NCBI RefSeq assembly: GCF_011047315.1
Contig: NZ_CP049259.1
Coordinates: 2,647,001-2,711,000 of the forward strand
Reading direction: 5' to 3'
DNA: 64,000 nucleotides
Source: Altererythrobacter sp. BO-6
Lineage (GTDB): Bacteria; Pseudomonadota; Alphaproteobacteria; Sphingomonadales; Sphingomonadaceae
The position numbers were made by a program, and so were the translations under genes. The notes beneath the pieces are model-generated. The model did no database searches. It worked only from the letters and a program-made list of their open reading frames with translations, and was not told where the DNA came from. Position 1 is the first letter of the stretch. Each line of letters begins with the position of its first letter. Shown one piece after another: positions 46,563 to 57,500 of the stretch.

Positions 46563-47789
46563 TCAACCGCGGAGCAGGGCGGGCGCGTCGCCAGAGACTC
46601 CGCGGGCTTCGTCCATGAACCAGTGCTTTAGCATGGGCATGCGCTGGACACCCGCCATGCCCAGGCGTCGCACCGCTGAAGCGGCCTTGCCGCGCAGGCC
46701 AAACAGGCGGGTCAGCCCGTCGGTTGCCCCCATCACCATGATCGAATCGAGCGCGCGCCAATTCTCGTAACGCTTGAGCGCCTGCGCATCGCCCAGGTCC
46801 ATCCCAAGCCGCCGCGCTTCCTCCAGCACTTCCACCAGCGCGCCGACATCGCGCAATCCCAGATTGAGCCCCTGGCCCGCGATCGGGTGCATGCCGTGCG
46901 CGGAATCGCCGACCAGAACCAGCCGCTCGCCGGTAATGCGCGCGGTGTGCTGCAGGCTGAGCGGATAGGACGAACGCTGGCTGTTGAGCTGCACCTCTCC
47001 CAGAATATCGCCCATCCGCTTGACCACTTCGGCCAGGAACGCCCGGTCGGACAATTTCAGCACGCCTGCTGCGTCCTTCTCGTCAACGGTCCAGACCAGC
47101 GAACTGTGATGCGTGCCGTCCGGTCCGTCGAGCATCGGAAGTAGCGCGAAGGGGCCATCGGGATAGAAGATCTCCCATGCGACATTGTCATGCGGCTTGG
47201 CGTGGGTCAGGCCGACGATGATGGCGCGGTGGTGATAGTCCCACTTCGCCATCTTGAGCCCTTCTTCCTCGCGGCTCGGCGAAAAGCGACCTTCGGCGCC
47301 GATCATCAGCGCGGCTTCGAGCACTGTGCCATCGCCCAGCGTGGCGGAAACGCCGAATTCCCCGCGGGTGCGCGCGGTGACATCGACCGGTGCGTGCCAG
47401 GCAATCAGCGGCTCGTCTTTGGCGGCTTCGAACAGCGCAAGGCGCAGCTGGCGGTTGGCGAACATGCGGCCCAGCGTGCCGTCATGCGGTGCGGGCGTGA
47501 AATCGATCCGGCCAGGTTTCATCTGGTCGGTCACGGCGATAGAATCGATCGGGCAACCATAGGGCTCAAGCGCTTCAGCGATGCCGATATTGGTGAACAG
47601 GTTCCAGCTGGCGGTTGAAATGGCCGAGGCGCGCCCGTCAAACCCCTCAGCAGTCAGTTCGGCGGGATCGGCGCGATCCACCACATGGCTGGAAAAGCCC
47701 TTGCGCGCCGCCGCCAGCGCCAGCGTCATACCAACCAGGCCGCCGCCGATGATCAGGAGATCGCGCTTGTCAGGTGTTGAGTCAGGCAT
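46563..47789 (-). CDS. UbiH/UbiF/COQ6-family FAD-dependent hydroxylase
   Basis: The protein has 408 residues and resembles the flavin monooxygenases that hydroxylate the ubiquinone ring. The FAD site is LLIIGGGLVGMTLALAAARKG at the N-terminus, the middle motif is LMIGAEGRFSPSR (the usual DG is EG here), and the second FAD motif is LVLVGDSAHGMHPIAGQGLNLGL. The C-terminus lacks extra domains. Which ring position it hydroxylates cannot be read. It converges with the Mic60-like gene (6-base gap) and diverges from the DsbD-type gene. Confidence 0.93.
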   Translation of the reverse strand: MPDSTPDKRDLLIIGGGLVGMTLALAAARKGFSSHVVDRADPAELTAEGFDGRASAISTASWNLFTNIGIAEALEPYGCPIDSIAVTDQMKPGRIDFTPAPHDGTLGRMFANRQLRLALFEAAKDEPLIAWHAPVDVTARTRGEFGVSATLGDGTVLEAALMIGAEGRFSPSREEEGLKMAKWDYHHRAIIVGLTHAKPHDNVAWEIFYPDGPFALLPMLDGPDGTHHSSLVWTVDEKDAAGVLKLSDRAFLAEVVKRMGDILGEVQLNSQRSSYPLSLQHTARITGERLVLVGDSAHGMHPIAGQGLNLGLRDVGALVEVLEEARRLGMDLGDAQALKRYENWRALDSIMVMGATDGLTRLFGLRGKAASAVRRLGMAGVQRMPMLKHWFMDEARGVSGDAPALLRG

Positions 47790-47851
47790 GGGGAACTGTA
47801 ACCTTCAGCATTGGTTTGCGAACTGCATCTGTGATCCCTAGAGGCTGATTT

Positions 47852-49909
47852 GTGACCCAAGCAAGCATGTTCAACCGTTTCCGGGCGATTTGGGCCCTGC
47901 TGGCGTTGCTCAGCCTTGCTGCACTCGCCGGTGTCGCGCGCGCGCAAGACAACAATCTTGTTGCCAGCCTGCATGCTGCCGGACCTGTAGTGCCCGGTGA
48001 AGAACTGACATTGGCGATCCATTTTGAGCCGGTCTCCGACGAATGGCACGGCTACTGGTCGAATCCCGGCGATGCAGGGCTGGGCATGCAGCTGAGCTGG
48101 GACTTGCCGGATGGCTGGCAGGCGGGCGAGCCGCTTTATCCCGTGCCGCAGACGCTGCGGATCAGCGGGCTGATGAACCATGTCTACAAGGGGCCTTATA
48201 GCGTGCTGGTGCCGATCACGGTGCCGGCCGGCTTCACGGCGTCAGGCCCTGTCCCAATAGCGGTTGAGGGCCAATGGCTCGCCTGTACCGATGCGATTTG
48301 CGTGCCCGAACAGGGCCGGATGAGCGCAACTCTGGTCAGTGACCCGGCAGCGTTTGTTTCAGATCAGCGTTTCCCGGCATGGCGTGCTGCGATTGCGCCG
48401 CCGCTCGATCGTACGGGCCAGTTCGAATTCAGCGCGGGCAAGCTGCGGGTGGCGATCCCGATCCCAGCATCGATGGCACTCAATCAGCCGCACCTGTTCG
48501 TGCGGACCGAACGCGTTGCAGACTACGCTGCGCCGCAGATGTTTCGCCGTGATGGCGACACGCTTGTGGTCGAAATCCCGTTGAAGGGCGGGGCAGAGCC
48601 TGACCGGATCGAAGGCATTCTGTCGCTGGGCGGCGGCAACGGCATTCGCTTTGAAGCGGAGCCCGGCGCAGTGCCGACCGGCGGTGAACTCATCGCGGGA
48701 GAGGCCGCCACTGAGACACCGCCGATCTGGTTGCTGCTCTTGGGTGCGCTGGCAGGCGGGTTGCTGCTCAACATCATGCCCTGCGTCTTCCCGATCCTGA
48801 GCCTCAAGGCGATCAGCCTTGCGCGCGCAGGCGAAAGCGAGGCGCAAGCGCGCAAGGAAGGGCTGGCCTACACCGCCGGGGTCGTGCTGGCCTGCGTCGC
48901 GCTAGGTGCGGTCATGCTGGCGCTACGTGCCGCTGGCGAGCAGGTTGGCTGGGCCTTCCAGCTGCAGGAGCCGGGCGTTGTCGTGTTCCTGTTGCTGCTG
49001 GCGGCGGCGATTACCGCCAATTTCGCTGGGTTGTTCGAACTGCCCTCTCTGTCATTCACGCGCAGCGGCGAGCCGGCCAGTGCCTTTGCCACCGGATTGC
49101 TCGCAGCGTTTGTAGCGACGCCGTGCACCGGCCCGTTCATGGCGGTGGCGCTGGGTGCAGCGCTGTTGCTGCCGCCGGTGCAGGCATTGGTGCTGTTCGC
49201 CACGCTGGGACTGGGGCTGGCGCTGCCGTTCCTGTTGATCGGCCTCGTACCTGCGCTGCGGCGCATGCTGCCCAAGCCCGGTACGTGGATGAACACCTTC
49301 CGGCGCGTGATGGCGATCCCGATGGGGCTGACAGCACTCGCACTCGTGTGGCTGACAGCGCGGATTGGCGGGCAGGGCTTTGCCATGTTCGCGCTGGTAA
49401 TGACCGCAGGCGTGATCATTGCGCTGATGGTGGTGGGCCGTTTGCAGCAGCGCGGCAAGATGGCCTGGCCTGCGTTTGGGCTGATTGCTGCACCCTTCCT
49501 GATCTTCGGCTTTTTCGCGTTACCCGCCAGCTATGCCGAGCAGGTTACGGATACTTCGCAATCGCTGCTCAAGCCGCAAGCCTTCAGCGAAGCCGCGCTC
49601 GCCGAAGCGCGCGCCAGTGGCAAGCCGGTGTTCGTATGGTTCACGGCTGACTGGTGCGTAACCTGCAAGGTCAATGAAGGCGTGGCGATCGAACGCGAGG
49701 CAACCCGGGCCGCGTTCGACCAGGCCGGCGTGATCGCCATGGTGGGTGACTGGACGCGGCGCGACGCCGAAATCAGCACCTTCCTCAACCAGCAAGGTGC
49801 GGCGGGCGTGCCGCTTTACCTGTGGTACGAGCCGGGCGGGGAGGGCGAGCAACTGCCGCAGGTGCTCACCGCCGATATGCTTACGGAGCGGGCACAGCGT
49901 CCGCGCTAG
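47852..49909 (+). CDS. DsbD-family protein-disulfide reductase (ScsB-like)
   Basis: The protein has 685 residues: signal peptide (to about residue 31), periplasmic N-terminal domain (~32-275) with cysteines in ACTDAICVPE, a membrane core of 8 or so spans with the redox cysteines in MPCVFPILSLKAISLARAGE and ATPCTGPFMAVALGAA, and a C-terminal thioredoxin domain with WCVTCK (ADWCVTCKVNEGV). It carries electrons from cytoplasmic thioredoxin across the membrane to periplasmic partners. The longer N-terminal domain resembles ScsB/DsbD-like proteins more than classic DsbD. The start is GTG 47852, with GAGG seven bases upstream. It converges on and overlaps the following lipoprotein gene by 29 bases. 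Confidence 0.92.
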   Translation: MTQASMFNRFRAIWALLALLSLAALAGVARAQDNNLVASLHAAGPVVPGEELTLAIHFEPVSDEWHGYWSNPGDAGLGMQLSWDLPDGWQAGEPLYPVPQTLRISGLMNHVYKGPYSVLVPITVPAGFTASGPVPIAVEGQWLACTDAICVPEQGRMSATLVSDPAAFVSDQRFPAWRAAIAPPLDRTGQFEFSAGKLRVAIPIPASMALNQPHLFVRTERVADYAAPQMFRRDGDTLVVEIPLKGGAEPDRIEGILSLGGGNGIRFEAEPGAVPTGGELIAGEAATETPPIWLLLLGALAGGLLLNIMPCVFPILSLKAISLARAGESEAQARKEGLAYTAGVVLACVALGAVMLALRAAGEQVGWAFQLQEPGVVVFLLLLAAAITANFAGLFELPSLSFTRSGEPASAFATGLLAAFVATPCTGPFMAVALGAALLLPPVQALVLFATLGLGLALPFLLIGLVPALRRMLPKPGTWMNTFRRVMAIPMGLTALALVWLTARIGGQGFAMFALVMTAGVIIALMVVGRLQQRGKMAWPAFGLIAAPFLIFGFFALPASYAEQVTDTSQSLLKPQAFSEAALAEARASGKPVFVWFTADWCVTCKVNEGVAIEREATRAAFDQAGVIAMVGDWTRRDAEISTFLNQQGAAGVPLYLWYEPGGEGEQLPQVLTADMLTERAQRPR

Positions 49910-50450
49910 TTACAGCGTCGGGTGCATTGGCGCGACAGGTCTCGATCAATTCGCCAGGGAGGGGTGAGGGATTTAGCACCAGACGGCCCGCGCCCGGGAT
50001 AGTCACCGCAACGTCGCGCCTGCCGGTCAGCACTTCCCAATCGGGCGAATCCGCCGGTGCGGTCGTTTCCCATAGCCATGCGCCGTCGCTCTCAGTCGCG
50101 TCGATCGGGATGCGCGCGACATGGCCATTGCCGATCAGCGCGACAAATGCCTGGGCCTCTGCATCTGCCTCGGCATAGCGGGTGAGACGGATCGCCGGAG
50201 CGCCGTCGCCCAGGACACAGGCTATGGCGAGCAACGAAGGCTCTCCGGGAATGCCATAGATCAACCGCCCTGGCGTGCGGCTTTGCGCCCAGATCGCGCC
50301 TTCGGTGTCTGGCGACATGATCGGCTCTGACGGGCCTTCCAGCGCAGCCGGTTCGCCGCCGGCGATGTCGGCGTCAGTCGGTGGCGGCTTGCACCCGGCA
50401 AGCGCCAGCACAGCGGCGAAGGGCAGGGCGCGCAGCACGCTGTGGCTCAT
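49881..50450 (-). CDS. Hypothetical lipoprotein
   Basis: The protein has 189 residues. The lipobox LALAGC gives Cys20. The mature part is acidic, with GAIWAQSRTPGRLIYGIPGEPSLLAIACVL and TIPGAGRLVLNPSPLPGELIETC suggesting a small beta-rich domain with two cysteines. No domain family is recognised. It is preceded by the S10 carboxypeptidase gene with a 4-base overlap (ATGA), so the two are probably made together. The 3' end overlaps dsbD-type coding by 29 bases in convergent orientation. Confidence 0.8.
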   Translation of the reverse strand: MSHSVLRALPFAAVLALAGCKPPPTDADIAGGEPAALEGPSEPIMSPDTEGAIWAQSRTPGRLIYGIPGEPSLLAIACVLGDGAPAIRLTRYAEADAEAQAFVALIGNGHVARIPIDATESDGAWLWETTAPADSPDWEVLTGRRDVAVTIPGAGRLVLNPSPLPGELIETCRANAPDAVTSADAVPAP

Positions 50451-51946
50451 CGCGCGCGGATGAAAGCGCGGATATCCTGCGACAGCTTGGTCCGATCCTC
50501 GTCGCGGACATACATCATGTGGCCCGCATCGTAATATTTCAGCGTCACCCGGTCCTGCGGAATGCCCATGCGGTTGAGTGAATATTCCGCGCCGAAGAAA
50601 GGCGTGGCGAAGTCATACCAGCCCTGTGCATTGAAGACGCGCAGCTGGGAATTTTGGCGCATCGCCTGGCCAATAAAAGGCGCCACGTTGAGATAGGCAT
50701 TGCGGCCCCAGCCGCTGCCGAGCGACCAGTTCCATTGCCCGCCGATGCCGCTGATCGACTGGTACTCACGGTCAGTCTGGAAGCCCAGGCTCTCGCGTGC
50801 CCAGCTGTTGATCGCAGCGGTGTAACCCGCATCGATGCCATAGAAGCTGGGATCATTATCAGGGGTTTCCCCGGCATTGTCGTAATCGGTGCCGGTGTAG
50901 CGCGCATCGAGCCGCCCGATTGTGAGGCCCCGGTCGCGCAGCAGCTCCTTGTAAAAGCGCTGGTCGGTGACGCGCAGATTGGCCTGTTCCAGGTACTCTT
51001 CCGAAAGGCCGGTGAGGCGGGAGAGCTCTGCGCGCACTGCGGAGCGCTCGGCAGCGGGCAAAGCCTGTCCCTTGAGCAGCGCACTGGCGAAGGGACCGAT
51101 CGCGAACTGCCGCGCTTCTTCCGCGATCGCTTCGACTGAGGGCGCTTGGACTTTGCCATGATAATATGCTGCGGCTGCCATATTGGGCAGAGTCACGACA
51201 TAGGCTAGCTCGTTGCCCGGCGTGGGCTCGCGCATCGCGAAATCGAGTATGGTCGAAATCAGGATCAGCCCATTTAGCCCGACATCGTTGAAGGTCCGCC
51301 CTTCGAGTTCACGCGCCACCATGGCGGTGCGGGTGGTGCCATAGCTTTCCCCGCCCAGGTATTTCGGGCTGTTCCAGCGGCCGTTATCATTGATCCAGCG
51401 GCGGATCACCTGCGCCACCGCTTTAGCGTCTTCTTCCAGCCCGTAGTATTTCTTCGGGTCAGTGCCCTCGGTCAGATAGCTGAAGCCGGTACCCGGCGGA
51501 TCGATGAACACCAGGTCCGCCACGTCCAGCAGGCTGTCAGGATTGTCGAGGATCGGATAGGGCGGCGCACCGTCATCGCGCGCATCGGAAGGGATCGCAA
51601 CCCGCTTGGGCCCGAAGACGCCCATCTGCAGCCACACCGAGCCTGAACCCGGCCCGCCATTGTACATGAAGAACACCGGACGCGAGGGATCGCGCGGCTG
51701 CTTCACATAGCTGGTGGTGACGATCACCGCTTCCTGCTTGTCGCCTTCGCCGGTCAGTATCGTTTCGCCGATGGTCGCGCGATAATTGATCCGCTGGCCG
51801 CCGAAGGTGCCTACCAGGTCGCGGGTTCTGACCTGCGGCTCGATCTTTGCGGCGGGTGCCGAAGCCTTTTCGGCGGGCGCATCGGCAAGGACAGGCGCGG
51901 CTAGGGGAAGGGCGATAAGCGCGGCGGCGCAAAGAAGATGCTTCAT
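50447..51946 (-). CDS. Secreted S10-family serine carboxypeptidase
   Basis: The protein has 499 residues with a signal peptide ending near ADAPAEK. The serine carboxypeptidase hallmarks are present: the oxyanion/substrate motif VFFMYNGGPGSGSVW, the nucleophile in YLGGESYGTTR, the Asp in FNAQGWYDFATPF and the His in YYDAGHMMYVR. It should remove C-terminal residues from peptides in the periplasm at acidic to neutral pH. It leads a two-gene unit with a small lipoprotein. Together with the M14 enzyme (19593-20768) and gamma-glutamyltransferase (59384-61180) it indicates strong peptide scavenging. Confidence 0.94.
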   Translation of the reverse strand: MKHLLCAAALIALPLAAPVLADAPAEKASAPAAKIEPQVRTRDLVGTFGGQRINYRATIGETILTGEGDKQEAVIVTTSYVKQPRDPSRPVFFMYNGGPGSGSVWLQMGVFGPKRVAIPSDARDDGAPPYPILDNPDSLLDVADLVFIDPPGTGFSYLTEGTDPKKYYGLEEDAKAVAQVIRRWINDNGRWNSPKYLGGESYGTTRTAMVARELEGRTFNDVGLNGLILISTILDFAMREPTPGNELAYVVTLPNMAAAAYYHGKVQAPSVEAIAEEARQFAIGPFASALLKGQALPAAERSAVRAELSRLTGLSEEYLEQANLRVTDQRFYKELLRDRGLTIGRLDARYTGTDYDNAGETPDNDPSFYGIDAGYTAAINSWARESLGFQTDREYQSISGIGGQWNWSLGSGWGRNAYLNVAPFIGQAMRQNSQLRVFNAQGWYDFATPFFGAEYSLNRMGIPQDRVTLKYYDAGHMMYVRDEDRTKLSQDIRAFIRAR

Positions 51947-52002
51947 GGCTAGCGACTATCCCCGGCATGATTAGTTCGTCAACAGGTAGGAACCTGACTC
52001 GC

Positions 52003-52994
52003 TTAAGGTACCACGAAGTCCAGAGGACGGATGCGATCCATGATCCAGGCTGTGTGACTGGCGCTCTTGCCGGTCGATGGGTGCGGTGAACCGCTGATCA
52101 GAGCGTTGCGCATTGCAGCGACATGGTTGAGCTGGATAATCGCAGGGTTTTCGACAAATTCCTCCCAGACTGCTCCGCCGCTATCGATTTGCAAGGGTTC
52201 TTCCTCGAAGATCGAGCAGGTTATCCAGCCTTCGCTTCCGGTAATCTCCACCCGATCCAGCCTGCTGCTGGCTGCAAAATTCCAGGTTCCCGAACCGAGC
52301 ACGCCGGACTTGTGCTGCCAGCAACCAGCAACCAGCAACCGCATCGGCTGCGGCATATCGGCCCTGCTGGTTGGTGGCGGTGCCACAAGCCTCGGCCACT
52401 TCACCGAACAGCCAGTGGAACAGGTCGAGGCCATGACTGGCCAGATCGTCAAAATAACCTCCGGGGGCGACTGCGGGATCGACCCTCCAGTCGTTCGCGA
52501 AGCTATGGTCCGCCGGGCGGCTGGCGCGGTGCAAGGTCCAGTGGACATGGCGCACATCGCCTATAGTCCTGCCGTCCAACAGCTCGCGCAGGCGGCGGAA
52601 CCGCGGCAACGAGCGACGGTAATAGGCGACGAACAGCGGTAGGTTACGGCTCTCGAATGCCTCAAGGATGCGTTCGCACGCGCTGTGACCTCGGCGCCAT
52701 GGGCTTTTCGATGCAGCATGGCTTGCGGGCTTCCGCCACCGCAAGCGCCAATTCCTCGTGGCTGTCCGGCGGAGTGGCGATGTAGACCGCGTCGATTTCG
52801 TCGGAGTGCACCAGTTCCATTACGCTGTCGAACACCAGCGCGACATTATGGCGTCGGGCATAGTCCGCGGCTTTGCTACGATTCCTGCCAAACACACCTT
52901 TGAGTGAGAAATCTTCGACAACCGAATAGGCGGGGGCGCTTTTTCGCTCGGTCACGCTGCCGCAACCGATCATGCCCCATTTCATGTGGCCCAT
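52003..52994 (-). pseudogene. Gfo/Idh/MocA-family oxidoreductase, broken twice
   Basis: The start MKWGMIGCGSVTE and CCIEKPMA show the NAD(P)-binding domain and EKP motif of sugar-type dehydrogenases. The rest lies in two other frames: first ERILEAFESRNLPLFVAYYR to HGLDLFHWLFGE, then SGVLGSGTWNFAASSRLDRV to the end. The first break is at about 52685-52695 (one extra base). The second is at a triplicate CCAGCAA repeat (52318-52338), where removing one 7-base unit restores the frame. Correcting both gives exactly 327 residues, normal for the family. Probably a genuine pseudogene or phase-switched gene; an assembly fault is the alternative. Confidence 0.85.
52318..52338. repeat. Three tandem copies of CCAGCAA at a frameshift
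   Basis: The 7-bp unit (TTGCTGG on the coding strand) occurs three times without gaps. Two copies would keep the oxidoreductase in frame, so copy-number slippage alone explains the break. Confidence 0.85.
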
Positions 52995-53035
52995 TGAGAA
53001 TTCATTTCCTTTCAGTAGGTTGTCGGGATCGCCAC

Positions 53036-55219
<2,184 letters not shown>

Positions 55220-55223
55220 AGCG

Positions 55224-55238
55224 GAACATATGGAGCAC
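55224..55238 (-). promoter_or_regulatory. Near-consensus LexA box at the uvrB start
   Basis: On the coding strand this reads GTGC-N7-GTTC, 7 of 8 matches to GTTC-N7-GTTC. It overlaps a weak -10 (CATATG) that sits 17 bp after TTGCGA. The resulting transcript would have a very short leader. Confidence 0.4.
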
Positions 55239-55326
55239 ATTAACCGGATTCGCAATCGCGCGTGCCGGGAAATGCAATCTTAGGAAGAGCTTGGTAGAAC
55301 TGTCGTGGCAAGATTTGGAGGGGCCA

Positions 55327-55833
55327 ATGCAACTGGTTCGATATTCGGGTGTGATCGCGGCCGCGGCGCTGCTGGGATCATGCGCTGGCGACAATCCCGA
55401 CAACGTGCCGCTGTACGGCGACTGGGAGATGATCACCACGCTTGGCAGCCTCTATATCGACGGGCGGCTGGTCCCGCCTGAAATGGTCCCACCCGAACTC
55501 AAGGCGCTCTCTGCCAGCGAGAAGCGCTGCGGCGAGCCGATGTTCATCAACCGCGAATGGCAGCAGGAAGATATCAACCGGCGCGTGCGCGGTGATTGCA
55601 CCATCGAGCAATATGACGTGACGCCAACCCGTGTGACCGGCAGCGGCATCTGCGCGAATGTGGCGCCAGAGGCAGGCTTCAATCCGCGCTTTACGGTCGA
55701 CATCACGCAGTCGGCAGAGCAATACCGGATGAAACTGGAAATGAAAGGCGACGCGACCTTGCCCGGCCAGCCGGGACGGCATGTGATCCGCGTGCTGGCA
55801 ACGCAGGAAGGGGTGCGGCTGGGCGAATGCTGA
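55327..55833 (+). CDS. Hypothetical lipoprotein
   Basis: The protein has 168 residues. The lipobox LLGSC (Cys20) follows a hydrophobic signal. The mature part contains GDWEMITTLGSLYIDGRL near the N-terminus, a CGEPMFINREW segment and several cysteines, a composition like the DUF3617 lipoprotein that follows, though weaker. ATG 55327 is fixed by GGAGGGG just upstream. It diverges from uvrB and is 71 bases upstream of the DUF3617 gene in the same direction; the two may be duplicates. Function unknown. Confidence 0.78.
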   Translation: MQLVRYSGVIAAAALLGSCAGDNPDNVPLYGDWEMITTLGSLYIDGRLVPPEMVPPELKALSASEKRCGEPMFINREWQQEDINRRVRGDCTIEQYDVTPTRVTGSGICANVAPEAGFNPRFTVDITQSAEQYRMKLEMKGDATLPGQPGRHVIRVLATQEGVRLGEC

Positions 55834-55904
55834 CCTGAAATGCAAAGTGGTGCTTTGCGGCGATGCTTGTTATCACATCGCGTCACCAATTTCCGGAGGA
55901 AACC

Positions 55905-56447
55905 ATGCACTATCAACCAGTTCTCGCGATTTCTGCCGTACTGCTGCTCGCAGCCTGTGGCAGTGACCCGGCCGATGAAGCTGCAAGTGGTGACAGCGTA
56001 AGCCCCGCGGAAATTGCCGAACGGGTCGACGCAGCCGATATCAAGCCTCAGCCGGGCCGGTATCGCAGCACGGTTGAAATTCTGGAGCTCGATATTCCTG
56101 GTGCGCCTGAGCAGATGGCGGAGATGATGCGCTCGCAAATGGGTTCGCAGACCAACGAATACTGCCTGACGCAGGAGGAATCCGAGCGCGGCTTTGAGGA
56201 AATGGCGCGGCAGTCGCAGGAAAGCAGCGACTGCCAGGTCGAGAAATTCGATGCAGCCGGCGGCAAGATTGACGCGCGCATGGCCTGCACAATGCCGGGA
56301 CAGGGAAAGATGACCATGACCATGGTGGGTACCGGGAGTTCGACCGGCTCGGAAATGGACATGACCATGAAGGGGAATTTCGCAGGTCCTCAGGAATCCA
56401 CCATCCGGATGAAGGTCAATCACGAGCGGATCGGCGATTGCCAATAG
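55905..56447 (+). CDS. DUF3617 lipoprotein
   Basis: The protein has 180 residues with lipobox LLAAC (Cys17). The mature protein shows the DUF3617 arrangement: IKPQPGRYRSTVEILELDIPG, a CLTQEESERGFEEMA segment with conserved cysteine, CQVEKFDAAGGKIDARMAC, and a methionine/threonine-rich strand near the end. DUF3617 lipoproteins are abundant in sphingomonads and have no known function. GGAGGA precedes ATG 55905. The previous gene encodes a similarly organised lipoprotein. Confidence 0.85.
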   Translation: MHYQPVLAISAVLLLAACGSDPADEAASGDSVSPAEIAERVDAADIKPQPGRYRSTVEILELDIPGAPEQMAEMMRSQMGSQTNEYCLTQEESERGFEEMARQSQESSDCQVEKFDAAGGKIDARMACTMPGQGKMTMTMVGTGSSTGSEMDMTMKGNFAGPQESTIRMKVNHERIGDCQ

Positions 56448-56523
56448 TCTGACTGTGATCTGACAGGCCTGAATTTCGATTGCTTAATCAGTCATTCAGC
56501 GGTTTTGGCCATGTTACAATTTT

Positions 56524-57303
56524 ATGGCAACCAAGGCATCCCTGCTGGGCCAGCCGCTTGCGGCATGGGCGGATAGCGAATTCGCGCGGCGCGTCGCCTT
56601 GGCGCGCCAACCTGCTGCGGCACAGATCCAGCCGCCGCGCAAACGGCACCTGCTGGGCGAAACGATCTATCTTATCGAGCCGCTGCTGCGCCCGTTCCGG
56701 CGGCTGAAGGTCAAGCCGGCCAGCCAGCCGCGCATTGTGATGATCCTGCCGGGCTTTGCCACGCATCCCTCGCGCATGCGCTATCTCGCGCGGCAGCTTG
56801 AGCGGGCCGGGCACAAGACCAAGCGCTGGGGTTTGGGCTTCAATCTCGGCCCCACGGAAAACAACATCGATGTGCTTGAGCGGCGGCTGGAAGAAATCCA
56901 TGCGCGCTATGGGCAACCGGTCGTCATGCTGGGCTGGAGCCTTGGCGGGCTGTTCGCACGCGAGCTGGCGCATCGCCGGCCAGAGCTGGTTGCCAAGGTG
57001 ATCACCATGGGATCGCCCTTTTCCGGCGATCCGCGCGCCAACAACGCCTGGCGCCTCTATCAGTTTGTGACCGGTCATGCTGTCGATAACCCGCCGGTTG
57101 ATCGCCCGGTAGCAATGAAGCCCCCGGTTGAAACCGTGGCTCTGTGGAGCCCGCGCGACGGGATTGTCGCACCGCGCAGCGCCCGCGGGAAACCGGGCGA
57201 ACGCGACCGGGCGATTGCCCTGCGGTGCCGGCACATGGGTTTTTCCTATACCGATGAAGCGATCCTGACAGTTCTTGCGGAGCTTGAACGTCCGGCAAAT
57301 TGA
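56524..57303 (+). CDS. Alpha/beta hydrolase
   Basis: The protein has 259 residues. The nucleophile elbow is LGWSLGGLFARELA and the first strand is IVMILPGFATHPSRMRYLARQL. The likely Asp is in LWSPRDGIV and the His in CRHMGFSY. No signal peptide, so it is probably cytoplasmic. The pattern resembles triacylglycerol-lipase-like or PGAP1-like hydrolases of sphingomonads; the substrate is unknown. There is no ribosome-binding site before ATG 56524, and TACAAT (56515-56520) lies only 4 bases upstream, so the mRNA may be leaderless. Confidence 0.82.
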   Translation: MATKASLLGQPLAAWADSEFARRVALARQPAAAQIQPPRKRHLLGETIYLIEPLLRPFRRLKVKPASQPRIVMILPGFATHPSRMRYLARQLERAGHKTKRWGLGFNLGPTENNIDVLERRLEEIHARYGQPVVMLGWSLGGLFARELAHRRPELVAKVITMGSPFSGDPRANNAWRLYQFVTGHAVDNPPVDRPVAMKPPVETVALWSPRDGIVAPRSARGKPGERDRAIALRCRHMGFSYTDEAILTVLAELERPAN

Positions 57304-57314
57304 ATGGCATTGAC

Positions 57315-57364
57315 GCCAAGGCTTGGCAGGTATTCTCGCTTAGGCACCAATCCTGACGCGAGAA
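57315..57364. repeat. Two inverted repeats upstream of the LuxR-type gene
   Basis: GCCAAG-G-CTTGGC (57315-57327) is a perfect 6+1+6 palindrome just after the hydrolase stop. TTCTCGC (57333-57339) and GCGAGAA (57358-57364) form a perfect 7-bp repeat with an 18-base spacer. Neither is followed by a T-run, so operators are likelier than terminators. Confidence 0.45.
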
Positions 57365-57500
57365 GCGCGTAATCCCGATCCAGATCGAAGCAAATAATTG
57401 CGCGGTTTTCCTGCATTCCCGCCGCCAAGCGCAGCGGCTTCGCTCCATTACGGAAGCAGTCTGGCGTGCAGAGAGCGGTGCTGCGCGGCAGGACGATGCC

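Noticed and set aside
52318..52338. CRISPR or larger satellite
   Set aside because: Only a 7-bp unit repeated three times, with no spacers.
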